From: Micractinium sp. NFX-FRZ
Taxonomy: Eukaryota > Chlorophyta > Trebouxiophyceae > Chlorellales > Chlorellaceae
Length of the DNA stretch: 64,000 nt
NCBI GenBank assembly: GCA_029339195.1
Contig: JAPTJF010000048.1
Coordinates: 160,881-224,880 of the forward strand
Reading direction: 5' to 3'
The notes under the pieces are model-generated. The model was not told where the DNA came from and searched no databases. It worked only from the letters and a program-made list of their open reading frames with translations. Shown here in pieces: positions 21,287 to 32,788 of this stretch. How positions within the stretch are numbered: position 1 is the stretch's first letter; each line of letters opens with the position of its first letter. The translations under genes were made by a program, and so were the position numbers.

Positions 21287-24252
21287 TCACGCCACTTGCC
21301 GCGCCCGCTTGGCAGGCTGCTTTGCACCGCCGCCACCACTGCTCTCGCTACCTGCCCCAGCCTCCTCCCTTGCTCCATCTGCCCCGCCTTCTGCTGCTGC
21401 CACTGCCGCATCCGCTGTGCCCGCCGCCACTGGCGCCGCCGCTGCCTCCTCGGCTGTGCCCGCCGCCCCGCCCCAGCCGTCATCCCAGCCATCCTCTGCC
21501 GCTGCTGCCTCGGCCGCCTCGGCCGCTTCAGCCGCCGCCATTGCAGCCTCCAGGCGCCACAGCTGCGGGTTCACCCCCGATCGGTAGTCGTCGATCGCCT
21601 GGTTGGAAAGCGCATCCGCCACCTGTGATCGAGTCAGCGGCGGGGGCAGCGCAAGTCAAGTTGGCATAAGGTGGGAGGCGCGGGCTAGTGTCAGAAAGAG
21701 CCTTAGGCACTGCTTGCCTGGTACGACAGCGCACCCGCCGCCTGCGGTCGACAGCAGGGCGGAGCAGGGGCAGAGGGAGGCCGGGGGCGGGAGTGGGGCT
21801 TGACGTGCCACCGGTGAGGCTTGTTCCTCCCGCCCCGATCTACTAGCACCCGGGCTCCGAGGCCCTCTCAAGAACCTTCATGACACCTGGCACGCACCTA
21901 AATTCACTCCTGCAGCACCCAGCGCACGGCTTGTGACCCGAAGCAGCACCCAGCACACCCACAAACGTAGAGGGGGTGTAACGAGGTCCAGCCCCCCTTG
22001 CTGCTGCTGCTAATGCTGCTGCTGCCGCTGCTCATGTTCCCACCTTGTTGAACTGGCGCAGCACCTGGCGTGCCTCAAAGTGATCAAAGCGCCGGCGCAG
22101 CCCTGCCGCTGCCGCATGGTACCGCTGCAGCTCCTCGTTCTTCACGCGCCACTCCCCCAGCACCTGCAGCAGTGGGGAGGGTATAAAGGAGCAGAGGGTG
22201 GAGGGTGGGCATGGAACTGAGCAACTGCAGCGGCAGGTGACAGCTCCAGCTATTCATTCACTGCACGCCACTTCCCAAGCCCCTGCGGTAAGAGGCAGGC
22301 GGGGACTGCGTGGGAAAGAAGGGGCTGAAGGGAGGCGGGCATGCAGGTGGGGTGGTGGCACCGCTGCTCGCACTGCCCACCCCCACCCCAGCCCACCTGC
22401 CGGATGATAAGGCACTGTCCCCTGTAACTATTGATGCGTCGGCACCACAGATGGACTCTGCCAACCTGCCCACGCCCTCTCAACAGACTAATCGCTCACC
22501 CCTGCCCAGCCCACCTGTCTGATGATAAGTGTGCTGTCCCCCAACACCTTGACGCGCCGGCAGCCCAGCTCCAGCGCCGCCTGCAGCCCCGCTATGAGCC
22601 CGGCATACTCGGCCTGGTTGTTGGTGTGGTAGTCACCCATGTATTGGCACATGCGCGCCACCTGCAGCGGTCAAGGGTGGGGGGAGAGGCAGGGGCGGGG
22701 GGCAGGGAGAATGGGGTGGTTACGGTGTTGATATCAAAGTCCCGTGAGCTCTGGCACATGCGCGCCACTTGCAGCGGGTGGGAGGAGGGGCAGTGCAGGG
22801 GCGGGGGCGAAGCAGGGAGGATGGGGTGCTTAGGAGTGTTGAAATGAAAGTCCCGCGAGCTCTGGCACATGCGTGTCAGCTGCAGCGGTTGGGGGAGAGG
22901 CAGGGGCAGGGGCAGGGAGGGGCAGGATCCTGAGGAACAGTGGCAGAGGGGTTGAGGGCAGGAGCAGACCCGACCAGCCGGGCGCCCAGGTTGGAGGCAG
23001 GCAGGCAGGCAGGCGGGCGGGAGTGGCAGCCAACGCACCTGGCACCCCCTCTACCACCAGTCCCTCCACGCCGCTGGCACCGTTGTGCACTGCACCATGG
23101 CAGCTCCCACCCCTCCCTCCCCACACCCGCATTAAGCACTCCTTAACCACTCCGACGGGGCAGAACCGCAGCCTCACCTCCACACCGGTGGCATCGTCAT
23201 ACAGCACGGCGCCAAAGCCTGCGGGCCCCGGGTTGCGTTTGGAGGCCCCATCAAACTCCTGCACCCAGGCAAGGTGGGAGGGCAGGTGGGGTGAGAAAAG
23301 TGCGGGGTGGCAGGAGGGATATCAGGGGGGGGGGGGGATTTGAGGAGCGGATGTATGGGCAGCCAACAGGGAGGCCAAAGGCAGGTGGGTGGGGAGGGAG
23401 GCAAGGAGGCAGGTGATGTCCGGGGGAAGCTGGGCAGCAGCTGGGTGGGGGAGTGTGAACAGAGAAGAGAGAGGGCGATGGTGTGCTGGAGCAGCGCGCT
23501 GCAGGTCCATGCGTCCCAAGTACGACGCCATACTGCCTCCTGGTACAACTGAAAACAAAACTTGACCTTTCAACTCGTCCGGCTGCAATGGAGGAACCAA
23601 AAAACAAACTAAGCAACAGTCCTGCACCCCCGCTGCCTCTCCCGCTCACCAGGCGCAGCACCCGGCCGGTGGGTGGCAGCGGGTTGGCGGGTGCTGCTGC
23701 TCCTGCTGCTGCTGTGGCCTGCCGCTTGGCACCGGGTGCTGCTGCTGCTGCTGCTGCAGCTGCTGCTGCTGCTGTGGTATGCCGCTTGCCAACAGCGGCC
23801 CCGCTGGGCGCACGGCGCTTGCGGGTGGCTGCTGCTGCTGCTGACCCTGCTGCTGTGCTTTCGGATGCTTCTGCCGCCGGTGCCGCCGCCGGTGCCGCTG
23901 TCCCCCCGCCTCCCGGGCCTGCTGCTGTGGCCGCTTGCTGCACCGCTACCCCATGCTGCTGCAGGTAGCTTAGCGCCTCCTGCTCGCTGCCAAACCCCTT
24001 GTAGTTGTTGCCAGGGAAGCCTTTGACCTGGGCCAGGCACTGGTCCCAGCTTGCATAGAGCCCTGGGCGGCGGCCCACCGCCACCGCGTAGCACTTCTTG
24101 CCCATCGCCTTGGGAGCGAAGCTGTCACTGCCGCCGGAGCTATCACGAGCTGATGGAACTGCACTGAGGTGTAGGAGACGAGGGGAGGCACGCAGGGAGC
24201 CGGTAGCCGCTGCACTAATGTGGAGGGCGCGCAGGGAGGCGCGCAGGAGCAT
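21287..24252 (-). CDS. RNASEH1: ribonuclease H1 with N-terminal hybrid-binding domain, probably organelle-targeted
   Basis: Cleaves the RNA strand of RNA-DNA hybrids. Five exons: 23650-24252, 23178-23258, 22515-22661, 22044-22163, 21287-21622; about 428 residues. The start at 24252 gives MLLRASLRALHISAAATGSL, a Ser/Arg/Ala-rich presequence. A second in-frame ATG leads straight into the hybrid-binding domain (MGKKCYAVAVGRRPGLYASW to ALSYLQQHG), as in animal RNase H1 with dual targeting. An Ala-rich linker follows. The catalytic domain has Asp204 (EFDGASK), Glu246 (NNQAEYAGL), Asp270 (LGDSTLIIRQ) and Asp320 (VADALSNQAID). The usual Gly before NPGP is Arg209 (SKRNPGP). The C-terminal 100 residues are acidic and Ala-rich. 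It is divergent from the acetyltransferase across 173 bp; four exon edges have intronic echoes. Confidence 0.92.
21713..21760 (-). repeat. echo of RNase H exon 5 head
   Basis: gcctggtacgacagcgcacc then cgccgcctgcggtcgacagc copies the exon 5 head and acceptor (21598-21640) at about 117 bp offset. The acceptor CAG has decayed. Confidence 0.75.
22262..22292 (-). repeat. echo of RNase H exon 4 head
   Basis: cacgccacttcccaagcccc then tgcgg copies the exon 4 head and acceptor (cacgcgccactcccccagca then cctgcagc, 22144-22170) at about 120 bp offset. Confidence 0.6.
22383..22430 (-). repeat. echo of RNase H exon 3 tail
   Basis: gcccacctgccggatgataa then ggcactgtccc copies the exon 3 end and donor (gcccacctgtctgatgataa then gtgtgctgtccc, from 22509) at about 126 bp offset in intron 3. 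Confidence 0.85.
22742..22892 (-). repeat. two tandem echoes of RNase H exon 3 head
   Basis: The exon 3 head (ggcacatgcgcgccacctgc then agcgg, 22647-22670) recurs at 22752-22776 and 22863-22887 inside intron 2. The two intronic units are about 111 bp apart and also share a flank (aaagtcccg(t/c)gagctctgg). Confidence 0.88.
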
Positions 24253-24425
24253 GCTCGGAGGTGCACGCCACTTTTCAAGCGGATACCGACACTGCAATGC
24301 AACGGGACGCCCTGGAGAGACCGAAACCAGGTCCATGCATGCGGTGCGAAGCAGGCGCAGCAGCTCCTTGCCGGGATGGCTCTTTTTGCGATGCGGCAGC
24401 ACAACAGACACACCATTTACGAAAC
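24253..24425. promoter_or_regulatory. 173-bp bidirectional promoter region
   Basis: Separates the chosen start codons of RNase H (minus) and the acetyltransferase (plus). It stays open in the RNase H frame and holds another in-frame ATG about 35 codons upstream, so some of it may be coding or 5' UTR. Confidence 0.5.
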
Positions 24426-25847
24426 ATGGCAGCGTTGTGCGTCACATCAGCGCAGCTGCAGGCTCCCCGGCCAAGGAGCAGTGCGGCCTTCCCTAGAAAC
24501 TGGAGGGCGCAGAGCTCTCGTGCTTACCCGGCGTCCCTCAGTGGGGCGGTGCAGCAGCAATGGCAGCTTGAGGTCCGCAGAGGCTACGTGCAGGACGCAG
24601 TTGCGGTGAGTGCCTGCCCCGCCTGCCGCCACTGCTGCCTGCTGCTGCCTGCCGGCTAGGTGGTTGCTGCATGGCGCTCCCCACCAGCCCAGACACTGCA
24701 TAGCGTTGCTATCTGGCGCTTCCACTTGCATTATGCGAGTTCACTTGCAGTATGCGAGCCTGGCAACGCTCCTGTGTTGCCCCTTACCCCGTTACCCGCC
24801 CTATCCCACCTTGCTCGTCACTTTTCGCCCGCTCACCCTCCCCTGCCCCTCTGCCCCTCTGCTTTCTCCCCCCTACCTAACACGCTCATCAGGTCAGCAA
24901 GCTGCTAGCCCAAGCCTTTCTCAGCAGCGACCCTCTGGCCGACGAGGGACAGTCGCTGAGCGGCCCGCAGCTGCTTCAATACCAGCTCAAGCTATTGGCG
25001 GCCCTGCAATGGCGGGCCTCCACTCTAGGCAGCAGCTTCATCACCATTACAGCAACCGAGTGCAGCAGCGGCCAGCTGGCGGGAGTGGCCAACGTCACGC
25101 CCGGCCTGGCCCTGGCAGATGCAGCAGACCACTTGGAGCTGGGCCCAGGGGGATCGTTGGCAGCAGCCACTATTAGCAACATGGCAGTGGATGCAGCGTT
25201 CAGGCGGCGGGGGCTGGGCCGCATGCTGCTGTCGGCCTGCGAGCGGGCGGCCTGCGAGTGCTACGCCCCGCCAGCCAGCGTGATGGCACTGGCGGTGTAC
25301 CGCCTGAACGAGGTGGGTGCTTGTGTGTGCCTAGCGTGGGCAGCGTGGACTGTGGGCTGTGTGGGGAGTGTGGTGGTCTGACCTCAAGGGGAGATGGCAG
25401 CAGCTGCACCCCGCGAGTCCCTGTCGGCTGCGGCAGTGGGCATACCAGCTGCGCGCCGAGCCTTTCCGGGCGCAATGGCCCTCCTGTCGAGCTGCTGCCG
25501 GCCCCAGGGCCGTACTTGTGGCTCCTGCACCCCCTGCCCCTGCCTTCCTTTCAGCGGTACAGCTGTACCACAGCAGCAGGCATGGACTCCGTTTCAGTGC
25601 CTCGTTGTGCATGCCCCACCCCCCTGCCCTGCAGCCAGCGGTACAGCTGTACCGCAGCAGCGGGTACGAGCTGGACGACAGCTGGATGGACCAGCGGTGG
25701 GCAGACAGCGCGGAGAGGGGGCGCGTGGGCTTTGCGCGGCGGCAGCTGATGCTCAAGCCGCTGGGAGGCGGCAGCCTGCCGCGGCGGCGAGACGCCAGCG
25801 AGAGCAGCGGCAGCGGCACCGGCGGCAGCAGGCAGCCTGCCGCCTGA
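24426..25847 (+). CDS. GNAT-family N-acetyltransferase, probably plastid-targeted
   Basis: Transfers an acetyl group from acetyl-CoA to an unknown amine. Three exons: 24426-24605, 24893-25312, 25635-25847; about 270 residues. The N-terminal ~40 residues (MAALCVTSAQLQAPRPRSSA and on) are rich in Ser, Arg and Ala without acids, like a plastid transit peptide. The GNAT core is in exon 2: ISNMAVDAAFRRRGLGRMLL is the acetyl-CoA-binding strand and R/Q-x-x-G-x-G/A loop (RRRGLG). Exon 3 gives AVQLYRSSGYEL, the usual motif B ending. A Ser/Gly tail closes the protein. It resembles plastid GNAT proteins of plants, but the substrate is not predictable. The exon 3 head has an intronic echo. Confidence 0.88.
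25545..25590 (+). repeat. echo of acetyltransferase exon 3 head
   Basis: tttcagcggtacagctgtac then cacagcagcaggca copies the acceptor and start of exon 3 (cagccagcggtacagctgta, from 25632) about 80 bp upstream. A TTTCAG acceptor is present. Confidence 0.88.
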
Positions 25848-26240
25848 CACTCCTCTACATCCTCTTCTCTTCATGAGGCTCTGCTTTGCTACTGTAGACC
25901 CTGTGTATGTATCCCTACTCTGGCCCTGCTCTGCCGGCAGGTCAGGACTGTTTGTGTGCAGCACTTGTACTCGATCGATTCACATGTTCTGAAATCTCTT
26001 GTGCGATTCCTGTCGTGCGTGAACTGCAAATTTTCAAGCTGCCGCATGCAAGCTGTCAAAGAGCGCAGGCGCATGTGGGCGCAGACAACAGAGGTTGGGT
26101 GGAGGTCGGAGGTGGAGGTGGAAGCGGGGGCATGCTCGTAAACGCGAGTGGACAAGCAGGCGAGATGGGGTGGGTGGGGCAAAGAGACCGGAGGGAGAGA
26201 GGGCTGGCTTCCGGTTCAGGGACTTGCGCTTGTTTTGCGT
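25848..26240. other. convergent spacer
   Basis: About 390 bp between the acetyltransferase stop and the stop of the PLA2-like/VWA gene. I see no gene and no clear TGTAA on either strand. Confidence 0.4.
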
Positions 26241-29200
26241 TTAATCGTTGGTCAGAGTCACCTTGTACCCATAGGAATCGATGCACGTCTCTCCCATATC
26301 GATCTGCGTGACAAGAACAGAAGAATGCAGACTGTTGTTGCCAGGGTGGGCTGCTGCACTAGCAGCTATGCTCACCTCCCCATCAACTTGTGCACGCGTA
26401 TGATACCCCTATTTTTCTTTTCCGCATCTCCACCCCCCCCTCACCTTCTTAAGAGCGTGGCAGGAAGCAGAGGAGCCGGAGGCGCAGGGTGCGCCAGTGG
26501 GGCCGCTGTCCTGCAGGTCCACCCACACTACACCCTGCTCTCCGTCGCCGCTCCACTGCACCGGGGACCCTGACGAGTTGGTGCCGGAGGCGTAATAATA
26601 GAAGTACCTGTTCTTGGGGGGGGGAAGAAGTCAATCCCTGTGCAAGTTGGGGATTCAACCAGGACGCGTCAGCAGTCCAGCACAACCAGCGCCCCCTTGC
26701 ATGCATGCAACCTCACCGGTTGCGGGTGTCCAAGACGCTGGCAGTCTCGCCAGGTGCAAATTCCAGCCATGCCCGCGTGCAGAACTCGCCCAGCCCGTGA
26801 AGGCCGTCGATGCAATAGCCGTCCTTCAGGCCGTCGCCGTCATCCGCCTGCCCTTGGACCGCCACCCACACGGTGAAGGCAGCCTGGTTCTCAAAGTAGA
26901 CTGGCCAGGGCGTGCAAGTGCTGCCGCCATCGCCGCCGCACTCAGTCACCTGCTCGGATGGCGGCGAGCCGCTGGTGAGGGCCAGGTTGTATATGGTGCC
27001 GTCAGGGCCGGTGAGGTCAGTGTAGCAGTTGGTGTTGGAGGAGAGAGTGCCCGACGGACTGGCTGCCGCATCACACGACTTGATGGGTGCAGATTGGCGC
27101 GTGCCGTTTTTCTGCAGCCCAGGCACAGGAGGCAACATTGCGCGGTGACACAAGATTCATCAGCACTCGGAGCAAGCCCCATGGCTTGCCCACGTGGCAT
27201 GCTATGCTGAGTACTTGCAATGTGGCGTGCCACCAAACAGGCTGCCAGGTTCGAAACAGAAGCGTGCATGTGCAAACCCTGGGCGGCTCCTACCAGCCAA
27301 TAGCCGGTGCAGGGGGTGCCGTTGGCCAGGCAGGTCAGGCGATAGCCGGTGGTGACGCCGCAATAAATGCAGTACTCTTGAGTTGTGGCCACCGTGGAGC
27401 ATTCCTCACTGCAGCAGCCAGCATGCGGGCATGGAGGCGCATCGCCCGACACATAGGCACCTGCAAGCCCGTGCATGTCAGAACACCAGGCAACAGGTTG
27501 TCTGATGGAACACACAAGGCTAGAGCGCACTAAGCATGCATCCCGTGCTCCGCTGCCGCACCTGCACAGCTGCTGCCCCAGCAGTGCCTGCAACGTCGGT
27601 ACCAACGTGTCAAAGCTTGACGCACGAGCGTACAGAGGCTGGCCGGCGCTGTCAGCCGAGGCCAGGCTCTGCAGCTGTGTCTCGTCCATAGGGTCCAGAG
27701 GATCTTGAGGCACGACTCCCAGCGTGACAACCGTCGCGCCACTGCCTTTGAGCTGTTGTGCAGCAGTGCGCGCGGCTTCCGCGTCGTCGGCCCTGCCATC
27801 GGTGATGAGCACCACAATCTTGGTGGTGTGCGTGCCAGTGCCGAGCACAGTCGCAGCTTTGCTCAGCGCAGCGCCCGTGCCTGTGGCTCCCTTGGTGTAA
27901 GGGGCTGAGGTGACCGCGGCCCTTGCCTGCTCGGCAGGTTGCAAGCCTTCCGTGACAGCGCTGGGATAGTCGGCGAAGGTGGCAACCTGATGCAGGCAGA
28001 AGACACGTGGGAGGGGATGGCGATGGGGCGGTGGTGAGGGATGGGGCCAAGGGAGCACGTGGGTGTTCAGGGGTGGGGCGTGGGAAGATGCCAACTTCCC
28101 TTCATGACGATCGTGAATGCTGCCCTGGTCACAACAGCCGCTAAGCTGGCATTTGCCCCCAAAGCATATGCCCGCAGCTGCAAACCCTACTAGCCACTCA
28201 CGAAAAAAAAAGTGTCTTGGCCGCCCAGCGCATTGATAGCAGCCGCCCCGGCGGCGCGCATCTCATCCCACGCCGTGCAAGTGCTCTGCTGGTCGCAGAT
28301 AGAGCCGCTGGCATCCAACAGTATCGCAACGTCGGCACCGCTCTCAAATGTGCACTCGGGTGTTGGGGTCTCACCCCCCGGAGGTGTCTCCGTTTCGCAG
28401 TCGAACCGGGCCAAGTAGTCCACACTCTCATGTTGCGCATAGTTGAGAACTGTACGCTCGCTCTTGGACTCCTCCCCTGCACAAGTGGAAAGGAGGGCAG
28501 GCAGCGCACCAACGTGGGCCAAGGGTGGGTAGGCATCGTGATAGGCATGGCTTGGTTGGGCTGGGGCAGGGCGCTTGCTTGCATTGCCAGCTGTTAAGTC
28601 GGTGTGCTTCCGGTTGGCATTGCCAGCCTCGGTCCCCACCCGAAGACCCTAGCACGCATGACACTCATGCCATGGCACCTCCTGCCAGCTCTGCGTGTGT
28701 GTTCCAAGCCCTCTGCAGCACAGCCCATGGCCCTGCCGCCCACGCACATGCCCACTGGACTTCATAGTTGGGGTTGATGGTGGCATTGATGCCCTCGCGC
28801 TCCAGCCGCACCACGCCCGCCCCCGGCTCGGTCGGGACGCACACGTTCACGTAGCGCTGCTGCAGGTTGTTGCTGGGCACATACCAGAAGCACATGTTGC
28901 CTTGCCGGACGTCGCACCATTGCAGGTAGAGTCGTTGGGTGTCTTGCTTGTCAGCACACTGACTGGTAGCCTGGGCGCCGGTGTACGCGTCACCACCACC
29001 GGAGGACACAGCCATGTAGTAGATATAGGGCAGGGACTCGCAAACGGTGGCCAGCGCTGCACAACAAGCAAATGGTGGCGGGCAGATGGGGCGCGGGGCG
29101 GGCAATAGCGGGAGTTGCAGCAGTGCAGTGGTAGTGTCGCTTGACCGGCAAGAGCTAGAGTGCATACCGTGCCGTCTCAAGATGGGGGTATGACAGCCCA

Positions 29201-31189
29201 CCCAGGCGGCACGCACGTGTGAGGGCCTGAGATATGACTGGCAGTTGGGTCACTGGATTCTGTGCAACAATCTCCTGCAGCAGGGGCGATGGGTGCATGG
29301 GGAGCTGGGGTGGGTTGTTGGAGTGGGTGGGCAGGGGTAAGCGGTTCTGCGGCGGTGTGGCGCGGTAGCCCATGTCACGCAACAAGCAGGGCACTCCTTT
29401 TGAGGGCCAACCATACATTTCTTCCAACCTTGATCCCCTGCACCATTCGCACCAAGATGGATTGAGCGGTGGCGGCTGAGACAAAGGGCGTGGTGCGGCA
29501 GATGCTGGCGCCCAACATGCCAATCTCAGCATCGCACTGCTGTTGGGTCTCTCCACACAGTCCATAGCTGCAGCACATGGAGCCAGGTGCGTGTTTGGGT
29601 AATGGGAAAGGGATGGGCGGGTGGGTTGAGGGGAAGGGATAGAGAAGAGGGCGGTTGGATGTCTTGCTGGCCCTAGCACACCCAGATGCACCCCAAACAC
29701 CCTCGTCCAAGCCTTGTTCCATTTCATCTGCATCTCAAACCGTGTTCCCACCGACCAGCAATCGTGGTTGTCGCATGCCTCGTGAAAGTAAGTCTCCGGG
29801 ACAAGCTCCCCCACCAGGCCGCCCCACTGCAAGTGCAGGGCATGCATCTAACTTAGAGCGGCGCAAGGCGTCGTCATGTCGCATCATGTAGCAGTCAAGG
29901 CAGGCAAGCCCACCAGACAAGATGCATCCACTGTCTTGTCCTTCCCCACTCGTGAAATAAGCCCATCCATCACCTTTTCCACTGGCCCACATCCATTCTT
30001 TTCCTCGTCAGCACAATCCGCGCTACGGTCGGAGAAGACCTGCAGGTCGCCATAGCTCGTTGAGGCGGCCCTGCAAGGGGGGGTGGGCGGTAGTGCAGTG
30101 CCGCCGCAGTGTTGCACACGTGCTGCCAGCGAGGCTGCCCATGCGGCATCCGTCCATCCACTGGGAAGCAAGCAGGCAGCTGGGTGGACAAATAGAGGGG
30201 CATCAAAACAGGTATGCTGGTTGCCCCATGCCCCTGAGGACCCTACGTCCCACGAGCATGCATGAACACACGCACTTGCAATCCTCGCAGACCACCCAGG
30301 CTCGGTAGCTGAAGATCTCCCCCGGCTTTGAAAAGTCGCAGAAGACATCGGGGTTCTCGCTATACCAGGCATCATCAACTGTATAGGTGCAGATGAACTG
30401 TCCGTCCTCGTCGGTGATGGCGGTGCACAGCTGGTCATGTGTTGAGAAGGTGAAGACGCTGGCGGTGATGTCGCTGCAAGCGTTTATTAGTGGTGGTGGT
30501 GGGGTGTGGGTTGACGGGCGGGAGGCGGGGAGGTGTGTTGGGTGGGGTGGGGTGGGTGGAGAGTGTGTGTGTGTGCCCCCCTCCCCCATCAGGAGCGGGC
30601 CGGCACCTGAAGCGGCCCAAGAACGCAGTGAGTGTGTGCGTATGCGTTTGTGTGTGGTGGTGGGTGGGTGGATGGATGAGTGGGTAGGGGTACATCGCAC
30701 ATACTAGTCGCAGTCGTTCCCCCCCCACCTGCACCGCCCGTGCACGCCCAAGACTGACAGACCAACGCACTTGTCCCAGCATGTGACGGCCACGTTCCCA
30801 GGATAGTACTTCACTCCCCCTTTGACATAGAACAGTCGGCCGGTGATGGAGGCAGTGGACCCCTGGGCCATCCGGCGTCCTCTGCGGAGCGTGGTACCAT
30901 GGAGCCGGGGGCTGCCAAATGGGAGGGCTGCCGGTGTTGGCAACAGGGGGATTGGGCGCGAGTGGGGCGATGAGATGGGTGCGGTGTATTTTGAATGGTG
31001 GGGTAGGGGGTTAGGACAGCCACGCATGCATACCCCATGTTCACATGTGGCCATGGGTGCGATCGTGGGTGCAATTGCTATGGCATGGTGGACAACAACA
31101 GGCAACGTACCAGCAGCGGTGGCCAACCCCAACAGCACGGCCAGGAGTGCAAACAGTGTCCGCCGAGACAGGGAGTGGCAGCGGTGCAT
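26241..31189 (-). CDS. secreted protein with phospholipase-A2-like motif and von Willebrand A domain
   Basis: Fourteen exons: 31111-31189, 30771-30879, 30276-30473, 29974-30070, 29756-29826, 29429-29567, 29217-29274, 28748-29056, 28202-28476, 27562-27986, 27294-27408, 26717-27111, 26445-26607, 26241-26303; about 831 residues. A signal peptide opens it (RRTLFALLAVLLGLATAAG). Exons 4-6 join as NGCGP, then YFHEACDNHDCCYGLCGET and QQQCDAEIGML, matching the secreted PLA2 core (CDxHDxCYxxCG, closest to group XII) with the catalytic His182-Asp183 pair. The VWA domain spans about residues 402-586. Its metal site DxSxS is D408-A-S-G-S412, with VVLITDGRAD further on. The rest is Cys-rich and unrecognised. 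It is likely exported to the wall or periplasm. Exon 2 uses an AGAG| acceptor, the least certain junction. I know no family with this order. Confidence 0.75.
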
Positions 31190-32788
31190 TTCCTTGTTGA
31201 TGAGGAAGGAGGCGTCCTGCGCTATTGAACACAGCGGGGCTGGTCGTCACTGCACCTCGTGCATGCAGGGAGGAGTAGGGATGGGGTGGGGGTGGGTGGG
31301 TGGTCGGTGCACCATGCGGGGGAGGGTGGGCGCACGAGTTGGGTGGGTGGGGGATTGAAGGGTTTGAGTTGGGTGAGTTGGGTGGATGAGTTGGGTGGGT
31401 GGGTGCCAGAAGTGTGGGCCTTGCGGCAAAGAAGAGACTGGTGGGCGGTAGCGCTGGCATGTGCGGACGGGGGCAAAGGGCTCCTAGATGGAGGAGAGGG
31501 GCCTGGCCATATGGCCATGCATGGGCACGGCCCGCCGGCGGCGCCGCGACAGTGGGCAGCGCTGCCGCGGCATGCCGTCGCTCCAGCTCCCGACCGCCCG
31601 CCCTGTCCGCCCTCACAGCGGCGCTAGCACAGCTGCATAAGAGACCGCCGCAATCATGCAAGCTGCACGCACCTGCGCCCTTAAAGGTTCGGGTTCGTCA
31701 GCAGGTATCCAGCACTGGGGTTGCAGCAACAGCGCCTCCGCAGGAAGCTAGGAGGTCAACCTTTTACTTGAATGGCAGGAGAATGATGTCGGAGAGTCTG
31801 GATGTAAGCAAAAAAATGCCTCGGCTCCGACACCGCGTTTGCTAAAAGTTTTGAAAGAGGAAGGCCTACAGGGAGAAGGGATCGAAACGCATCCTGATAA
31901 GGGGAAGGCAGGGCCAAGGGACAGATAAGCAGCGCTCTGCGAACCACGGCGGCGGCGGGCAGGGGTGGCGGCGGCCCAGGGGCCCGGCCGGCCGGGCCCG
32001 CGGGCAGCAGCCGCGGCCAGGCCACATACCACTGCGCAGCTGCAGCCCCATGATGCTCACCGGCACATCAATGCATACCTGATTCTCCAGCCTCCCCCCT
32101 CCCAAGTATTTTGCGTTGATACAGCAGAGAAGACCAGAGACCACAGGGCCCTGTGGCCGCAGAGCAGAAGGCAGCCAATGGCGGCTCTTTGCGGCACAAA
32201 CAGCCGCTGGCCGCTGTGCGTGCTTAGAACTCTGCCACAAAGGGTGCCCTGACCTGCCTTTGGCGCCATGTTTCTTTCTCACTCGCTGTCACACGCCATG
32301 AGCAGTCACCAGGGCACCGCAGGAGCGCTGCCAGCCAACGCCACAGCGCCCACAGGCGCTGCCTGCAGGAGCCATTGGGTGTGCGCATGAGTGGCCGAAT
32401 GTGCCATGCTCAACTCCCTTTACGACCTCTCCTTGCTCTGTGCACAAATCATGCATGAGCAGCAGCGTGGTGTGGGGGGCTCAGGCACCCTAGCGCCATG
32501 GCGTTGCTGCTGACAAACACGTTACGGTGCGCCTGCCGGCGGCACGGCAGAGTAGACGACAGGTGGACGGAGCTTGCAAGTCATCTCAGATTCACTATGA
32601 GCACAGTTCATGTGTGCTTCTCCGTCATGATGACGATGATGGTATTTGCACTGCCACGGCGAAGGATATCTGCAATGGTAGAGGGCGACGCACTTGTGGC
32701 CCGCTGCCCAACCGCTGCCGCCCGCACAGCACTCACAGCAGCTGAACTTCACTCCTTGGCCGCAGATTCCCGCGAGCGCACATCTACA
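31190..32788. promoter_or_regulatory. 1.6-kb divergent intergenic region
   Basis: Between the PLA2-like/VWA gene (minus) and methyltransferase copy 2 (plus). It has simple GGTGGGTGGG-type tracts near 31280-31400. From 32498 an ATG is in frame with the methyltransferase and would add 97 residues. No other gene is supported. Confidence 0.45.

Noticed and set aside
30704..30878. Use of the CGCAG acceptor two bases before AG|GACGCC for exon 2 of the PLA2-like/VWA gene
   Set aside because: That phase meets a stop within the exon. Only the AGAG|GACGCC acceptor keeps exon 1 and exon 3 in frame.
2295..31189. A lipid gene cluster (acyl-CoA-binding protein, desaturase, PLA2-like protein)
   Set aside because: The genes are on both strands with unrelated genes between them, and nothing in the sequence indicates shared control.
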